The notes under the pieces are model-generated. The model worked only from the letters and a program-made list of their open reading frames with translations. It had not been told where the DNA came from and did no database searches. Position numbers and translations under genes: made by a program. DNA of 64,000 bases from Phoenix dactylifera (lineage: Eukaryota; Streptophyta; Magnoliopsida; Arecales; Arecaceae): NCBI RefSeq assembly GCF_009389715.1, contig NC_052397.1, forward strand, positions 14,394,129 to 14,458,128, written 5' to 3'. Positions 1 through 12,200 of the stretch are shown here, one piece after another. Numbering within the stretch: the first letter of the stretch is position 1; each line of letters begins with the position of its first letter.

Positions 1-793
1 ATGGGTCTGAACCGACTGATAATTAATTTTTTAGTATAAATTTTATCTCCTGAATAAATCTAGTTTCAGTTTATAAAAAATACAAATATCAGCAACTTCC
101 AGAGCCAACTTTTGAACACTTGTGTGGTAGCCATCTGCATCATTTCAAAAATAGGGCCTACCTGTGTAATAATCTCAAGATTATTTTGTAATATTTATAT
201 CAATAACGAGGCAGACTGTCTTTTAGTACATATTAGTGATGGACTCAGTGAAGTAGCACAAGGAAATATCATCACATTAAGTTATGAACTTCATCACATC
301 GTGTGCACAAAAATTGGAATATCATAAATTGAGATTAATTATCAGAATTTGACATAGTTTCTAGTGTTTGCAATGCATGCCTTCATAAGAGAAACCAGGC
401 ACTAACATTAGATATAGAGCACCAGGTACCTGTTGGTTCCCCTGTCAAATGTGCAATCAATACGAAACAGCAACAATCTCTACTTGGTAGAAAATCACAG
501 GCAAAGAAATTCAATACAGGAGCAGGCTGCGATTCTAACAAGAAAAAAATCTGAACCACATATATTTATGCAATGAAAGTGCAAAGAAGACCTTATTTAT
601 CTTCAATTTTCAATGAACCAATAGATATTAAAATATAACGCTTAAGATAGTAATGTACAGTATCCCACAGTAATGTACAGTATCCCACCTCAACCTTTTC
701 TGTTACAAAATCGAAAGGACAGTCAATTTGCATTTGATGGAAATTCCAGCATGGTTGCTCAGTTTTGATCTAACAGTTGTTTTCTCAAGGGCT
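1..793. other. 3' flank of the PPR gene, no gene seen
   Basis: AT-rich sequence downstream of the PPR stop codon. Short ORFs here show no protein-like composition. The only structure I see is an exact tandem duplication of a 20-bp unit at 649-668 and 669-688, probably within the 3' UTR or just beyond it. Confidence 0.5.
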
Positions 794-3202
794 TCATATC
801 CCACAGACATGTTCCTCTAATTCTATAAGACTATAACCAGGAATTTTTCTCAACCCTCTTTCTCTAGCTATGGTTCTCAAGTTTGCAGCTTCACTCCACT
901 TGCCAGCCTGAGCATATACATTTGAAACCAGTGCGTATGTGCCTGAGTTCGTGGGCTCTAGGTCTAGGAGCTGACTTCCAATAACCTCCCCAAGTTTTGT
1001 GTTTCTATGAATTCTGCAAGCAGCAAGCAGAGCACACAAGGCACTAGCCTTATCTCTTAAAGGAGAGCACTTCACAAAGTTGTATGCCTCTTCAAGTTGA
1101 CCTGCCCGACCCAGTAGATCAACCATGCAACCATAGTGCTCTTCCTGTGGACTAATGGAATGCTCATAACTCATGGAATTGAAGACACGCCAACCCTCTT
1201 CAACAAACCCAGCATGGCTGCAAGCTGAAAGCACTGAAGTGAATGTTAACTCATCTGGCTTCAGATTTTCCTTCTGCATTTGACTAAACAGCTCAAGCAC
1301 CTTTTTGCAGCGCCCATGCATCCCATATGCTGTGATCATTGTGTTCCATGAGGTCAGTCCTCTTTCTTTTGTATTATTGAATACAGCTTCTGAAGTATCT
1401 AGCCTTCCACACTTGCCATATGTATTTATTATTGAATTCATTGTGGCAGTATCTTTTTCCAAACAAGTTCTGTATAGGTACCCGTGGATTTCCTTCACTG
1501 GTTCTAAACATCCAAGCTGGGAAAGTGCTTGAAGCAGGGTTGTAATAGTCACTGTATCAGGCTTCTCTCCAGTTTGTTGCATTAGCTGAAACAGTGCTAG
1601 AGCTCCATCAGCATGACCATAATTTACATAGCCCATCATCATTGCTGTCCATGAGACCAAGTCTTTCTTTGCTATTGAGTTGAAAGTTGTCCTTGCAATG
1701 TCAATGCATCCACATTTTGCATACATGTGTAGAATCTGATTGGAAACATCCACATCTGTTTGGAGACAATACCTGACTACAAAACCATGGATCCACCTGC
1801 CTCTTCTTATGTCCGCTAGATCAGCAAATGTTGACAGCATACTCAGCACAGTTGCAGAGTTTGGTCTGACACCTGCTTTAACCATTTCACCAAACAAAAT
1901 GGTAGCCTCATAGACCATATCATTTTGGAGATAACCAGAAATCATTACATTATATAAGATCACATCTCTTATAATTAGCTGATCAAACAGTTCCCTAGCT
2001 CTAGTGGTTTTATCACATTTTGAATACATTTCAATAAGAGCAGTAGTCAAAACTATATCAAGAGGAATATCTCTTCTGATTAAGTAACCATGGATTCTTG
2101 TGGCAAAGTGTGCATAATTCAAATCAGAACAAGCTGAAATCACATTTGCTAAGGTGATTGAATCAGGGGATATGTTCCCTTCTTGTTGCATGAGTGAGAA
2201 AATTTTCAGAGCCTCAGAAACCTGCCCACAATGAATGAGTCCAGCAATCAAAGCATTCCATGAAGCAACACTTCTTCTTTCCATTTTCCTCAACACAGAA
2301 GCTGCAGTAGTTCTAGCACCACATCTAGCATACATATCTACAAGACTGGTCTGGAAAACTTCATCTGCATGATCAATTTCTCTCCTTAAGGCATAACAAT
2401 GGACTGACTGACCTTCTTTGAGTGCTTCAGACTTCCCTGCCGCCTGGAGTAAGCTCACCAGCGTCACCCGGTTAGCATCCAATCCTTCTCTCTGCATATC
2501 GCTAGCTATTCCAAATGCCTTAAATAAATGGAATTCAGACAGTTGTGCATACCCAGTAATCATTGCTGTATAAGCAACGACATCCTTATCTAAGATTTCT
2601 TCAAATGCTTGCTGTGCATCCTCCATACATTGGAAGCTAGAGTACAATCCCACAAGAGAAGAACCAACAAATTTGTCTTTATTTAGACCAAACTTGATAG
2701 CATCCACATGAATTCCTCTTCCAAATTCTACATTCCCAAGCTTAATACAACTCTTCAAACCAAATGTAACAGCTGAACTGTCAATACCAATCCCCTGAAA
2801 CTTTAAATTTAAATATAAACAAAGAACCTCCTCGAAATAACTAGCTCTAAAATACCCAACGATGGCTGAATTCCAAAGAGAAAGGTTTCTGTTAATGATC
2901 TTATGAAATACCCATCGGGATTCAGGTAACCCACCAAAGCTAGCATACAAATTCAACAGCTTGGACCCCAGATATATGTTATCTCCAAATCCATGAGATA
3001 AAATGTGGGCATGTAGCTTTCGAAGAGATCTGATGTCTGAACATGAGTGCAAACAAGAAGCAAACCTCTCTGCAGTATAGAGTTCTTGAAATGCCAATTC
3101 CTCTTCATGCAATCCGGATGCTTTCCTCGGATGAAATCTTATGGGCACCAAAGGAAATATTTTTCTTGTTGACAATCGAAAACCAGCTGGGAAAAGAGCC
3201 AT
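794..3202 (-). CDS. PLS-class pentatricopeptide repeat protein, E-type, lacking DYW
   Basis: An intronless 802-residue reading frame starting at a true ATG and ending in TGA. The first 30 residues are rich in Arg, Ser and hydrophobic residues and poor in acids, which suits a mitochondrial or plastid presequence. Repeated PPR signatures recur across the protein, for example SLWNSAIVGY, VVAYTAMITGYAQ, VASWNALIAG, LVSWTAMMMGY and LTSWNTMITAYGMHG, alternating with L and S motifs. The C-terminus has the E motif (ALLAACRIHRN, then LEPTNSGTYALVSNVYA) and stops just after PGYSLIELEEH. The E+ part is therefore cut short and there is no DYW deaminase. Family knowledge: such proteins bind organelle RNA in a sequence-specific way and many act in C-to-U editing with a partner supplying the deaminase. 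The RNA target cannot be read from sequence. Most plant PPR genes are intronless, as here. Confidence 0.93.
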   Translation of the reverse strand: MALFPAGFRLSTRKIFPLVPIRFHPRKASGLHEEELAFQELYTAERFASCLHSCSDIRSLRKLHAHILSHGFGDNIYLGSKLLNLYASFGGLPESRWVFHKIINRNLSLWNSAIVGYFRASYFEEVLCLYLNLKFQGIGIDSSAVTFGLKSCIKLGNVEFGRGIHVDAIKFGLNKDKFVGSSLVGLYSSFQCMEDAQQAFEEILDKDVVAYTAMITGYAQLSEFHLFKAFGIASDMQREGLDANRVTLVSLLQAAGKSEALKEGQSVHCYALRREIDHADEVFQTSLVDMYARCGARTTAASVLRKMERRSVASWNALIAGLIHCGQVSEALKIFSLMQQEGNISPDSITLANVISACSDLNYAHFATRIHGYLIRRDIPLDIVLTTALIEMYSKCDKTTRARELFDQLIIRDVILYNVMISGYLQNDMVYEATILFGEMVKAGVRPNSATVLSMLSTFADLADIRRGRWIHGFVVRYCLQTDVDVSNQILHMYAKCGCIDIARTTFNSIAKKDLVSWTAMMMGYVNYGHADGALALFQLMQQTGEKPDTVTITTLLQALSQLGCLEPVKEIHGYLYRTCLEKDTATMNSIINTYGKCGRLDTSEAVFNNTKERGLTSWNTMITAYGMHGRCKKVLELFSQMQKENLKPDELTFTSVLSACSHAGFVEEGWRVFNSMSYEHSISPQEEHYGCMVDLLGRAGQLEEAYNFVKCSPLRDKASALCALLAACRIHRNTKLGEVIGSQLLDLEPTNSGTYALVSNVYAQAGKWSEAANLRTIARERGLRKIPGYSLIELEEHVCGI

Positions 3203-3575
3203 CTTTTATTCCTTTACCGATTGAAATAGACTATCTAAATTCTGTGGTGAAAAACTTTTCCTTCAGACATAAAACACGATTTCTGTACAACTACACCAAA
3301 TTCTAGCTTATCTAACTGGAATCTGGTTTTGTTGACAAGGATTTATGCATAGTTTCTCAGATTCATTTCGGAAGACAAAATTGAACCCAAAAGAAAGAAG
3401 AAAGGCATCTAATATCAATTGTTTGCCTCAAAAGGAGCAAACTTTTTATTAAAACAGAGAAATTGGAAGCCTAGAAATTGTAAAAATCCTAATTTTATCC
3501 GATTATTGAAACAAGCAAATCCAAGCTGTCCGACCAAACTAGATCGAAGAACTCGGAGAAACCACGATAGGAGAA
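3203..3575. other. Short spacer holding the PPR gene's 5' region
   Basis: This 373-bp AT-rich spacer separates the ATG of the PPR gene from the stop codon of the next minus-strand gene. It must hold the 5' UTR and proximal promoter of the PPR gene and the 3' end of its neighbour. I see no clear TATA box or repeat. Confidence 0.4.
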
Positions 3576-4103
3576 TCAAAGGGGAGCCTCCAATCCCTTA
3601 ATTCTCTCGATCCCCTTCCCCTCCCTGGCCTTATCGAGGGGGACGCCGACGGCCCGCGGGGGCGACGCGGGAAGCCGGGACGAGAAGCACCGGTAGCGGA
3701 GGTCCTCGGCGATGGCGGGGTACTCGCTCTCCAAGCCCTCGTCGAAGTTGAGGGCGTAGCTGAGGGGGTCGTACCTGAAGTCCGACGAGTGATGGCGGCG
3801 GTGGTGCTTTCCGGCGGCGTGGGACGAGATGAAGGCGCGGCACTTCCCGCGGATTTCCGGCAGGTCGTGCGCCTTGGAGCGGAGCCACGTGGAGGAGGAG
3901 TGGAGCAGAGACGCCCCCGACCGCTCGCCGACGCCACCGGGAGAGTCTGGCGCCCCGCCGTCGTCTCCAGCGGCTCCGAAGCAGGCGGTGAGGCAGATCG
4001 AGGAGTGGCGGTGCTTCGGCTTCGAACGTGGTGGAGGCGGAGGAGAGGTGGAGAAGCGGTGGTCGCAGTCCATCCTGCCTCTATTAGAATGCCGGGGCAT
4101 CAA
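3576..4103 (-). CDS. Small GC-rich plant protein with RYDPLSYALNFDEG motif, function unknown
   Basis: A single-exon frame of up to 175 residues. The first possible ATG is at 4103; a second in-frame ATG at 4073, beginning MDCDHRF, is an equally good start and gives 165 residues. Two competing frames overlap it, but only this one has a conserved-looking core: SICLTACFG near residue 36 and HHSSDFRYDPLSYALNFDEG near residues 103-122. From memory, that core recurs in small plant proteins that also carry a Cys-containing patch and a Ser-rich N-terminus. I cannot name a function. The gene is far richer in GC than its surroundings, as is common for short intronless genes in grasses and related monocots. 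No signal peptide or membrane segment is visible. It lies head to tail upstream of the PPR gene. Confidence 0.75.
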   Translation of the reverse strand: MMPRHSNRGRMDCDHRFSTSPPPPPRSKPKHRHSSICLTACFGAAGDDGGAPDSPGGVGERSGASLLHSSSTWLRSKAHDLPEIRGKCRAFISSHAAGKHHRRHHSSDFRYDPLSYALNFDEGLESEYPAIAEDLRYRCFSSRLPASPPRAVGVPLDKAREGKGIERIKGLEAPL

Positions 4104-6237
4104 AAAAATTTAACAAAAATTGAATATTATATTCTCTTTAGAATTTAGAAGAAAATATTTTTAAATATTTTATGAAAAAAATAAAATGACCTTAACCGAC
4201 CAAAACAAATTTGGGCTATTCCAAGGATCAAATTGTCTGATTTAGAAATCCTCTTTGCCTCTCACCCATGTTAAGGGCAACCCTTAATTTTAAGTTCGTT
4301 ATAAAGTTTTATGATCATAATATGGTTTTTTTATTATTTTCTAATTTTATGTTTTTTGCTACATTGCTATATTTTCTTATTATTTTTATATTGATAATTG
4401 TGATAGAAATCCACGTTATTTAATCAAATGATATGTATATTTGCGAATGACAATTTGCTCTAGGATATACTTATATCCTAAAAAAAAAAAAAAGCTCGTT
4501 TGATTCGCGGAAAGCATTTTTCCTTCTAAGAATATGATTTCTGGAAAACAAATTTTTAGAAATATGAGTTTTTATATTTGAGGCCTTATTCTTGCGCTAT
4601 TATAATTGATTAGAACCAGATATTGGTTAGAGTATAATTTTATATTTTTATTCTCTCCTTTCGTCTCTTTTCGTATTGGATCCCTCTTGCCTTTTCCTTT
4701 ATTACCTTCTATTGTCTTTCTTTACTCTTTCTATCCATTCTCATCTCCATCGTTCGCAGAATTTGGCTTATCTCACCGTCATTCTTGTCACTTAGAGTTC
4801 CATGCCCATACCTTAGTCTCTAGGTAATGAGGAAAGGCCATTTCCCCTTCCCTTCATGCTCCCTTTAGGTCTCTCTATGAGCTTTTTCTCCGATCAATCT
4901 TTTATTTATCTTGCTCGAAGTTCCACCTCTCCAACTCTCTCTTTTTACAAGTCTGCCTCTTTCTCTGACTCCCTCCTCTCTCTTTCTAGAATGCAGCAAG
5001 AAAGAAAGAAAGAGTGATTTGATCAACAAAATTATACTTCGAAGATTAACACATAAACATAAGCAAACTAGATTGAAGAATCTCTCTTATGGTGAAGAAA
5101 ATCTCAAAATTTGCCCAATACAATATATTAAATGCGCGCGCGCGCACATATATATAAATAATATGATCCCGTAACTCTAATTTGGATGTTAAACCCCAAA
5201 TAAAATTATAGTCAAAATAGGAACTGACAATAAGAAAACATTTTAAAATTATTCTACTATAAATATAAAAAATCTAGCTAAAATTTGATATTGTCCTTAA
5301 TAGAAATTTATAAAATTTAACAAAAATTTCTAAATCTCAATCGCTTGTATGCTCGCTCACAAGATGGAAATGAATCAAATATTTGCTTGTTGAAGTCTTT
5401 ACCCATGGTACCAGCTGGCTGCACCCTGCGCCGCATCGCTCTATATCGAACCTCATAAGACAACAAAAATGAAGGGGGTTTTCATTGTTGATATTATTAG
5501 ATTGAGAAAGCAATTGTGATCAAGTTAAAATGATGTTCCTTTATTTGATGCACAAATCCCTCGAGGGTTGCAGCCTGCATCTGCAATATAAGTATCATGT
5601 GCCTTGGCCGATGCTTATATCAATATTTTTAATGATGATGAAGATATTGGTCACTGTTCGATTTATATCATGATATATGCTCTGGTGTTGGCCTATAAAC
5701 TTTAAAAACTATCATGGTGCCCCTCCCTCAGACACTCACTAAAGGCCAAGCATAGGCATGTTAACATATTTATGAATCGGATTGACATGACAAATACGCC
5801 AAGAGATCAACAATGATGTGACTTTGAACAGCATTAAATGACACTCAGTACGTCAAAAAAATTCCATATCATACCATACTGATACTATGCTAGTATGGTA
5901 CCGATATGAGATTGAGTCCTAAGACGACAAATCTTGATAAGTTGGGTACTGTGAGTTACATCTATACCTAGAACCCTGCTTTCATAGCTTTTCATAAACT
6001 TAAATTATGTTCTGAGAATAAAATCCACAGCAGTCATATGCTCTAATTCATAAGAACTAATCCAGCATTTATTGCTATGACATGTACAAACTGTTTAACT
6101 CAAAGTACTTAATCAAGGGCCCAAATTAGGGCCAACATGTACAAAGCATCCCCAGGTTATAACAACCAAACACCGAGAAAATTGCTATTCTGATGACCCT
6201 CTGTAAGATTATGATCACATATGACGCCCTGTAAGCT
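4104..6237. other. Intergenic, AT-rich; alternating CG/TA tract
   Basis: No gene is supported here; the pyrimidine-rich frame at 4606-4827 is low-complexity. At 5133-5156 an alternating purine-pyrimidine run passes from GC repeats into AT repeats, a composition that can adopt Z-DNA. Around 5860-5915 there is an imperfect palindrome built on catacc and tatggta words, similar in vocabulary to the inverted-repeat element at 15,885. The last part should contain the 3' UTR of the DUF863 gene. Confidence 0.4.
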
Positions 6238-9200
6238 CTACTCATGAGGAGCAGAACCATCTCCAGAGGGGAATCTCTGCCTCCGGCATCGCCTTGTCGT
6301 CCTCCCCCACCCGATCATGCTTGTCCGACCAATCTCAAGCTCGGTATGAGTAGGCTCTGTTGGCAGGGGACTGACATGGACGACGGCCAAACTTCTTGGC
6401 TGCCTCCTTCCCCGCGCCTGCCCGCTTCGACCTGTGCTCCGTCTAGCTGAACCAGTCTGCCAAGGCTCGCCTGAAGCCCTCATCAGGCTTCCGAAAATTT
6501 GAAGATCTTCTGCTACTTCATGCCTAGACAATGATGCAAGGCCTGGTAGAATATCTTTCTGGAAATCCCTCCTCTGCCTTCTTTTTCTCGCCTGGCCCCT
6601 CCGAGGTCTCGTTAGAAGCAGTGAAGCAGTGCCTGCTTCCTCATCCCTTGGTTTCTCTGGCTCCCATGATCTGCACATGTACTCATCTTCCTTCATGGCC
6701 TCAAGTTTCAATGTCAAGGACTCGAATGAATCCACCCCATCATCATCTGAAGTTTCAGAGCCACCATCTCCCCTTCCCTTTGACACTCCACTCTCTGCAC
6801 TGGATAAAACTACTTCTGCAAACCATTGCAAGGAATCATCATATGATGCTGAGGTCGATAAGCAAAATGTGATGCCATTTGAATGACTGGAAACATCTAA
6901 TGACATGGAAATGATAATCTCTGCTGCCCCTCTAAGAGGCATATCATGAGAGAATTCTGTTTCCTGTGAACCATCTTTGCTCTCAACAAGCTTATTGAGG
7001 TGATTCATCCCTACAATTTTACCCTGCGAACATACGGTACCTTCTTCCCATGCATCAATTGGTGCTTCCAAGTCAATTTTGCAAGCAAATTTTGCAGACA
7101 CGCCTGGAATGTAAAGCGATGGTGGAGACTCTGCCTCATCTATACCAGAGTTCAAATTAATGTTGTTTCTGGTACCTAGACTATGATTTCTAGCACCCTT
7201 TTCTTTTTCACTGAACTTCGCATCATCAGCCAAAGATTGTTTATGACATGAGACAGGTGAGCAGCAAGCACTCTGCTGAATCTTATCAAGAAGAGGAAAA
7301 CCAGGAATTATATTGCTATTCAGCCCATCAGATGCTTCATGCCTATAAATTTTGTTTTCCTTGATCTGAAAAGGTGATAGAGAATGATGCGGAACACACA
7401 CAGAAGAACCTCTATCTTTGTCTCCTTTACGTGCAAATTCTGGAGTCAGTTTTTCACATCTGGACATCAGCTGAGAACAATCCTCTGTGAAGCCTAACTT
7501 CATTTGAGGGCCACATACTGCTACATCAGAAGATCCACTTCCGGGTGACTTCGTTCTGAGCCATGGTAACCCCTTTGATGGTCCATCATGATTCCCTCCT
7601 AAATCTTGTTTGGCAGTGAGGTCGTCCAGAATTCCATTCAGGATGACTCGATTAGAATACACACCCCTTCCAGATTTATTGTCTGTGCACTGCCAACCCT
7701 CTAAGCACTTTTGGACTCCATGACTGTCAGAGTTCTGATATGCTGAATTATCACCACCGCTGTTGAGGTTTGGCCGATCAAGAGTGATTGTCGGGAGGAG
7801 AAAATGTGCTGAAGATTTAGAATCCAATTGCAAACCATTATGAAGGCCATTTGGAAATTTACTCCCCAATTGCGAGCGTGACTTCAAAACACCATTGCAT
7901 TGCAGTTTGTCAGCAGCAGTACCAGGGTTTTGAGCATTAGAATTGTTGCTCTGTGTATTCATCATTACAGATCCATTGAAGCATGGGAGTGCTTGAACCG
8001 CAATTGGAATATGGCTTATACTCTGGGCTGGCTTTCTCCAAGATGAAGCCGGTGGAGACATAGCACTAGAACAGGCTGATCGAGAAACAACTGAGAGTGG
8101 ACCGTTCATTTGAGGATATGTCACCGCTGAATGGTTTGAGCAAACAAGATGTAGATTTCTTCCAGAGATTTCAGTAGGTTGTGTTGTTTTCTCCCTTAAA
8201 TATGTATCTATTTTATTCTGATCAGGTAACTGAGTTTCATGAGATTTCTCAAGCTTCAATTGAATCGACTTGGATGACATTGGGTATTTCTCATTGCATG
8301 AACCAGAATTGAAAAAAATCACATTGCTTCTACTTTTGCCTGTGAAAAGAAACAGCCACAAAAGAGAGTCAACTCTCATAGTACCACCAACCTGAACCTA
8401 AAAACTTAACCAAAGATTGAAAAAGAGCTCAAATTTAAAATATGCAGCAGAAAATAATAGTAATGAAAGAGGAAAAATGCACATAACCCTAAGCTCGACA
8501 TAATAGACTCATGAAGTCCTCACAGCAGCTTGGCAATAGTAATTTTAATCAATTGAAGTTACCGAAAAGAACACAGATTCATGCTAGTTGAGAGTTGAGA
8601 CAATCATTCTACAACTTATTCGAAAGCAACCAAAAAATATGCTACATGTAAAGAACAAAAGCAACTGGATCATCAGCTGATTATTTCTTTTCTCTTCTTG
8701 ATCCATTTTTGCAACTTTTTGACTAAATTGCTAACATAAAAAAAATCATAAATGAAGCCATAAAGTCAGTGGCTGGGCAGCATGACATCAAGAACCAGTA
8801 ATTTTCAATATATAACCCAGATCCCTCATCAAAAGCATTCACCACCATTACATGAACTATGAAGAAAAAAATGACTCTTCACCAAAACCTCCAAGGATCA
8901 TCACATTAAGCAACCAATAAGCTTATTGATTCTTTGGTAAATTTGAAGATCCAAAAACCAACACCCTTCAAATTCTGAAACCATTTTAGAACCTCATAAA
9001 GCCAATACAGTTTTTTAATCCAACTCAAACCATCCTTCTGTTGCCTCTTAAAATTGGTAAGTTTTTAGATCTGTGAAGCATTCCTGAGGAAGAAATTATC
9101 TTGATTATGTCATCAAGTATAATATGAAGCATAGGTTGTTGCTGATCAAGGCAATGCCAGTTGAAGCAAGAAAAGGTAAATAACAAATCAAATTGAAACT

Positions 9201-12200
9201 CAGAAATAGACATTCAAGCTTCAAAATTTATATAATCGCACAGCAAGAAATAGAAGCATAACCAGATTGATTGTACCAGAACCTATTGAGTAAAGTTTGT
9301 CTTTGACCAGGATAATTTTAATATCAAGAATTTATTTAATTATTCTCGCTTTCTCCTGTCAAAGTGGTGTATAAGACATCGAAGAAAGCAGCAATGTCAC
9401 ACTTGAAGCATATTGGGTACAAAAGACAGTCCAAACAAGACATTCTTGTCTTCAATGAGTACTATGTTGTTGTTGTTGTCTAATGCCATGGGTGGCTAAG
9501 GAAGTGCCTCCACTAGATAAGCATATTTTAGTAATAACACAAATGTGGAAACAATTTTAAAAACATAGTCAATTAGTTGGAGGAGATCATTCTTAACCAA
9601 GAAAAGATATTGCAAGTTTGAGGCAACAGCTTTGTTCATGCACATCAACAAGATTATGAGTTGGCAAATGAACAAGCCACTAAGTATCATGGGTGAAATT
9701 GACTATTGGTGATTATTTATCTTTTGCAACTTGATCTTTCTCCACTCCCTGTGATCAACAATTTTGCTTTTGGTAGTGCTTTTGACGAAAGGGATCATCA
9801 CATACAAGCTCAAGAGGCCAAAATCATTATTAATGCCTTGGGCCAAAAAAAAGAAAAAGGAAAATTTATACTCTTGATATAATGCATAAATGCATGGCAT
9901 CAAACAAATGACATAAATATATGCTAATGTATACAATGTTCAATATCAGTTCAATGTAAAAATTACAACTAATAGACTTGATAATGACTCATAAGTATGG
10001 CTAAAGTTGCCATAAATCTTACCAACATCATTATGTAATGCTTGCCATTCTTGTCCAATTTCCTGCTTATCTGCATTAAGAAAGTTTGAGCAACTAACTT
10101 TATTTCCATTTCCATCCATGAAAATATCCGTGCGAACGAAATTTGCGGTCGATTTCATTGGTAACAAATGCCCTTCTTTATATTGAGTTCTCAAACCATT
10201 AGAAACTGAACCTGCAGCTTCCTCGCCATCTAAATCTTTGATGGGTTCATTCAAATCAGCCAAATTGCAAATAGAGAGATCACCTCGTGGATGCAAATCC
10301 GACTTCAAGCTACCTTCCCTGCAACTATCATCATCACCAGTGCCAAGAGTTAGATTTACATTATTCTCAGGTTCAATACCATGTATCTTGTTATGAGGAT
10401 CAGCAACCCGAACACATGAATCAGCAAGAATTTCCTTTTCTGCTCTTTCAGCATCTTCACTATCAATATACACATCAGCAGGGAGATGAAGGTCAAACAT
10501 TCTTTTTGGCCTCTTGAATTTATGGTCCAATGGTCTGTCATCAAGAGATCCTCCATTTTCAGATGAAATTGGAGTGTACTGCATATTATTTTCCTTCAGA
10601 AAACCCAGAGGGGGCTTCTTGTCATCAGCATCTGGCACAGTAGCCCTACCGTAACTCGCGTGCACAAAATGTTGATGAGGCATCTGCCACACCTTCCCAT
10701 GAACTTCATGTGGCATTTGAGATGAAAATATATTTGAGTGGGATGCCCCCGTTGGTGCAGAATATCTGTATGACTGTTTTCTCTTAAACTCATCCATCAA
10801 GTACTTTTGTACTCTATAAAGACGGTGAAGTTCATAAACCTGGTTTAGAACATAGAATTACAATCATGAAAAGAGTCCAGAATATTAGCAAGACAAATGG
10901 AAGATGTTGATTTTTCATCCTTAGAATACTTGCAACACATAAGCAAGTACATCGTTGTAATTAAAAACAAGATTTTCTAATTCAAAATTTCTGAACGAAA
11001 ACAACCAGCCACATCAAAATTTTACAATATTCCAGATCATTAAGCATCCACAGCACATCTAAAAGTTAGAAATGAAAAACCTAAGAAAAGAAATGCTCCA
11101 TGGTAAGGTTAGTGCCATATTCGTCATAAAAATATGAATGATTTTTTTACATGAATACCCTTCTAAATATCGGATTTTGCATGAATACCCTCCCAAAATT
11201 GATATTTGAATGTATACCCTCATAAAACACTTATTTTGCTATTATACCCATTATTTATTCTTGTTTTTGCATATGTACACATGCCACCTAACACCGTAAA
11301 AAAATAACGGTTTTAAATTAAAATGACTAAAATACCCTTGATGGGTAGACGTGCAAATAGAAACATTTATAAGGGAATACAAGTAAATAACAACTTTACA
11401 AGAATATTCATGCAATTTGGATATTTAGAAGGGTATATATACACATAAAGAATTCTAGCAGATGGAAAGAAGTACATTAATTAATGTGATAGCCTTCATA
11501 ATTCTGTATTTATTTAATATCATAGCTTTTAGAATTTCACATTTATTAATTGACTATAGTTTTTAGAATTTTGCATTTATTAATTATTGTTATAGCCGTT
11601 AGGAAAATGAACATACCTTATGCCACGAGAGAGCCTTAATCTGTGGAAATTTGAACTCCGTGTAATTTGGATTTATGAGAGGGTGACATGTGTCTTATTG
11701 ATTGGATCATCATTGTCTAATGTTCTGTTTCACTTCACATGAACCTATGGAATCTCTCTCGCACATTTTTGTTGTAGTACTTGTTTATAATCTATCTTGC
11801 ACATTCTGTTTTATCAATCTGTTTAAGCTTAAAGTTTTTTTTTTTCTCTTTTGAAACTATGTTGCCTAGCTTTAGGATTAAAATATCTACAACACATTTG
11901 ATTGAATATCTTCTAGGTTTCAGTTATTGCATGTGCATCTCTACGGTACTACAATGAAGAGGCCGGTTAACCTCTCACGGTGCATCCTCACTTGTCAAAG
12001 GATGTAAAATGGTCGAGACTTTAGACCTCTTCAACGTGGGATTGGAGAAAGCCAGCAAATTACTTTATGTAGAAGTTGCATGAATGGAAGTTGGGTACTT
12101 GACATATAAATATATATAGCAAACCTAATCCCATCGTCATGTTGTTGGGAGAAATCAGGGAATCTGTTACTCTCTTGTCTGATGCTCTTTGATGATTTTT

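Noticed and set aside
3539..4148. Alternative frames over the small GC-rich gene
   Set aside because: Low-complexity Ser/Pro/Arg-rich translations typical of GC-rich shadows. Only the chosen frame has the conserved RYDPLSYALNFDEG block.
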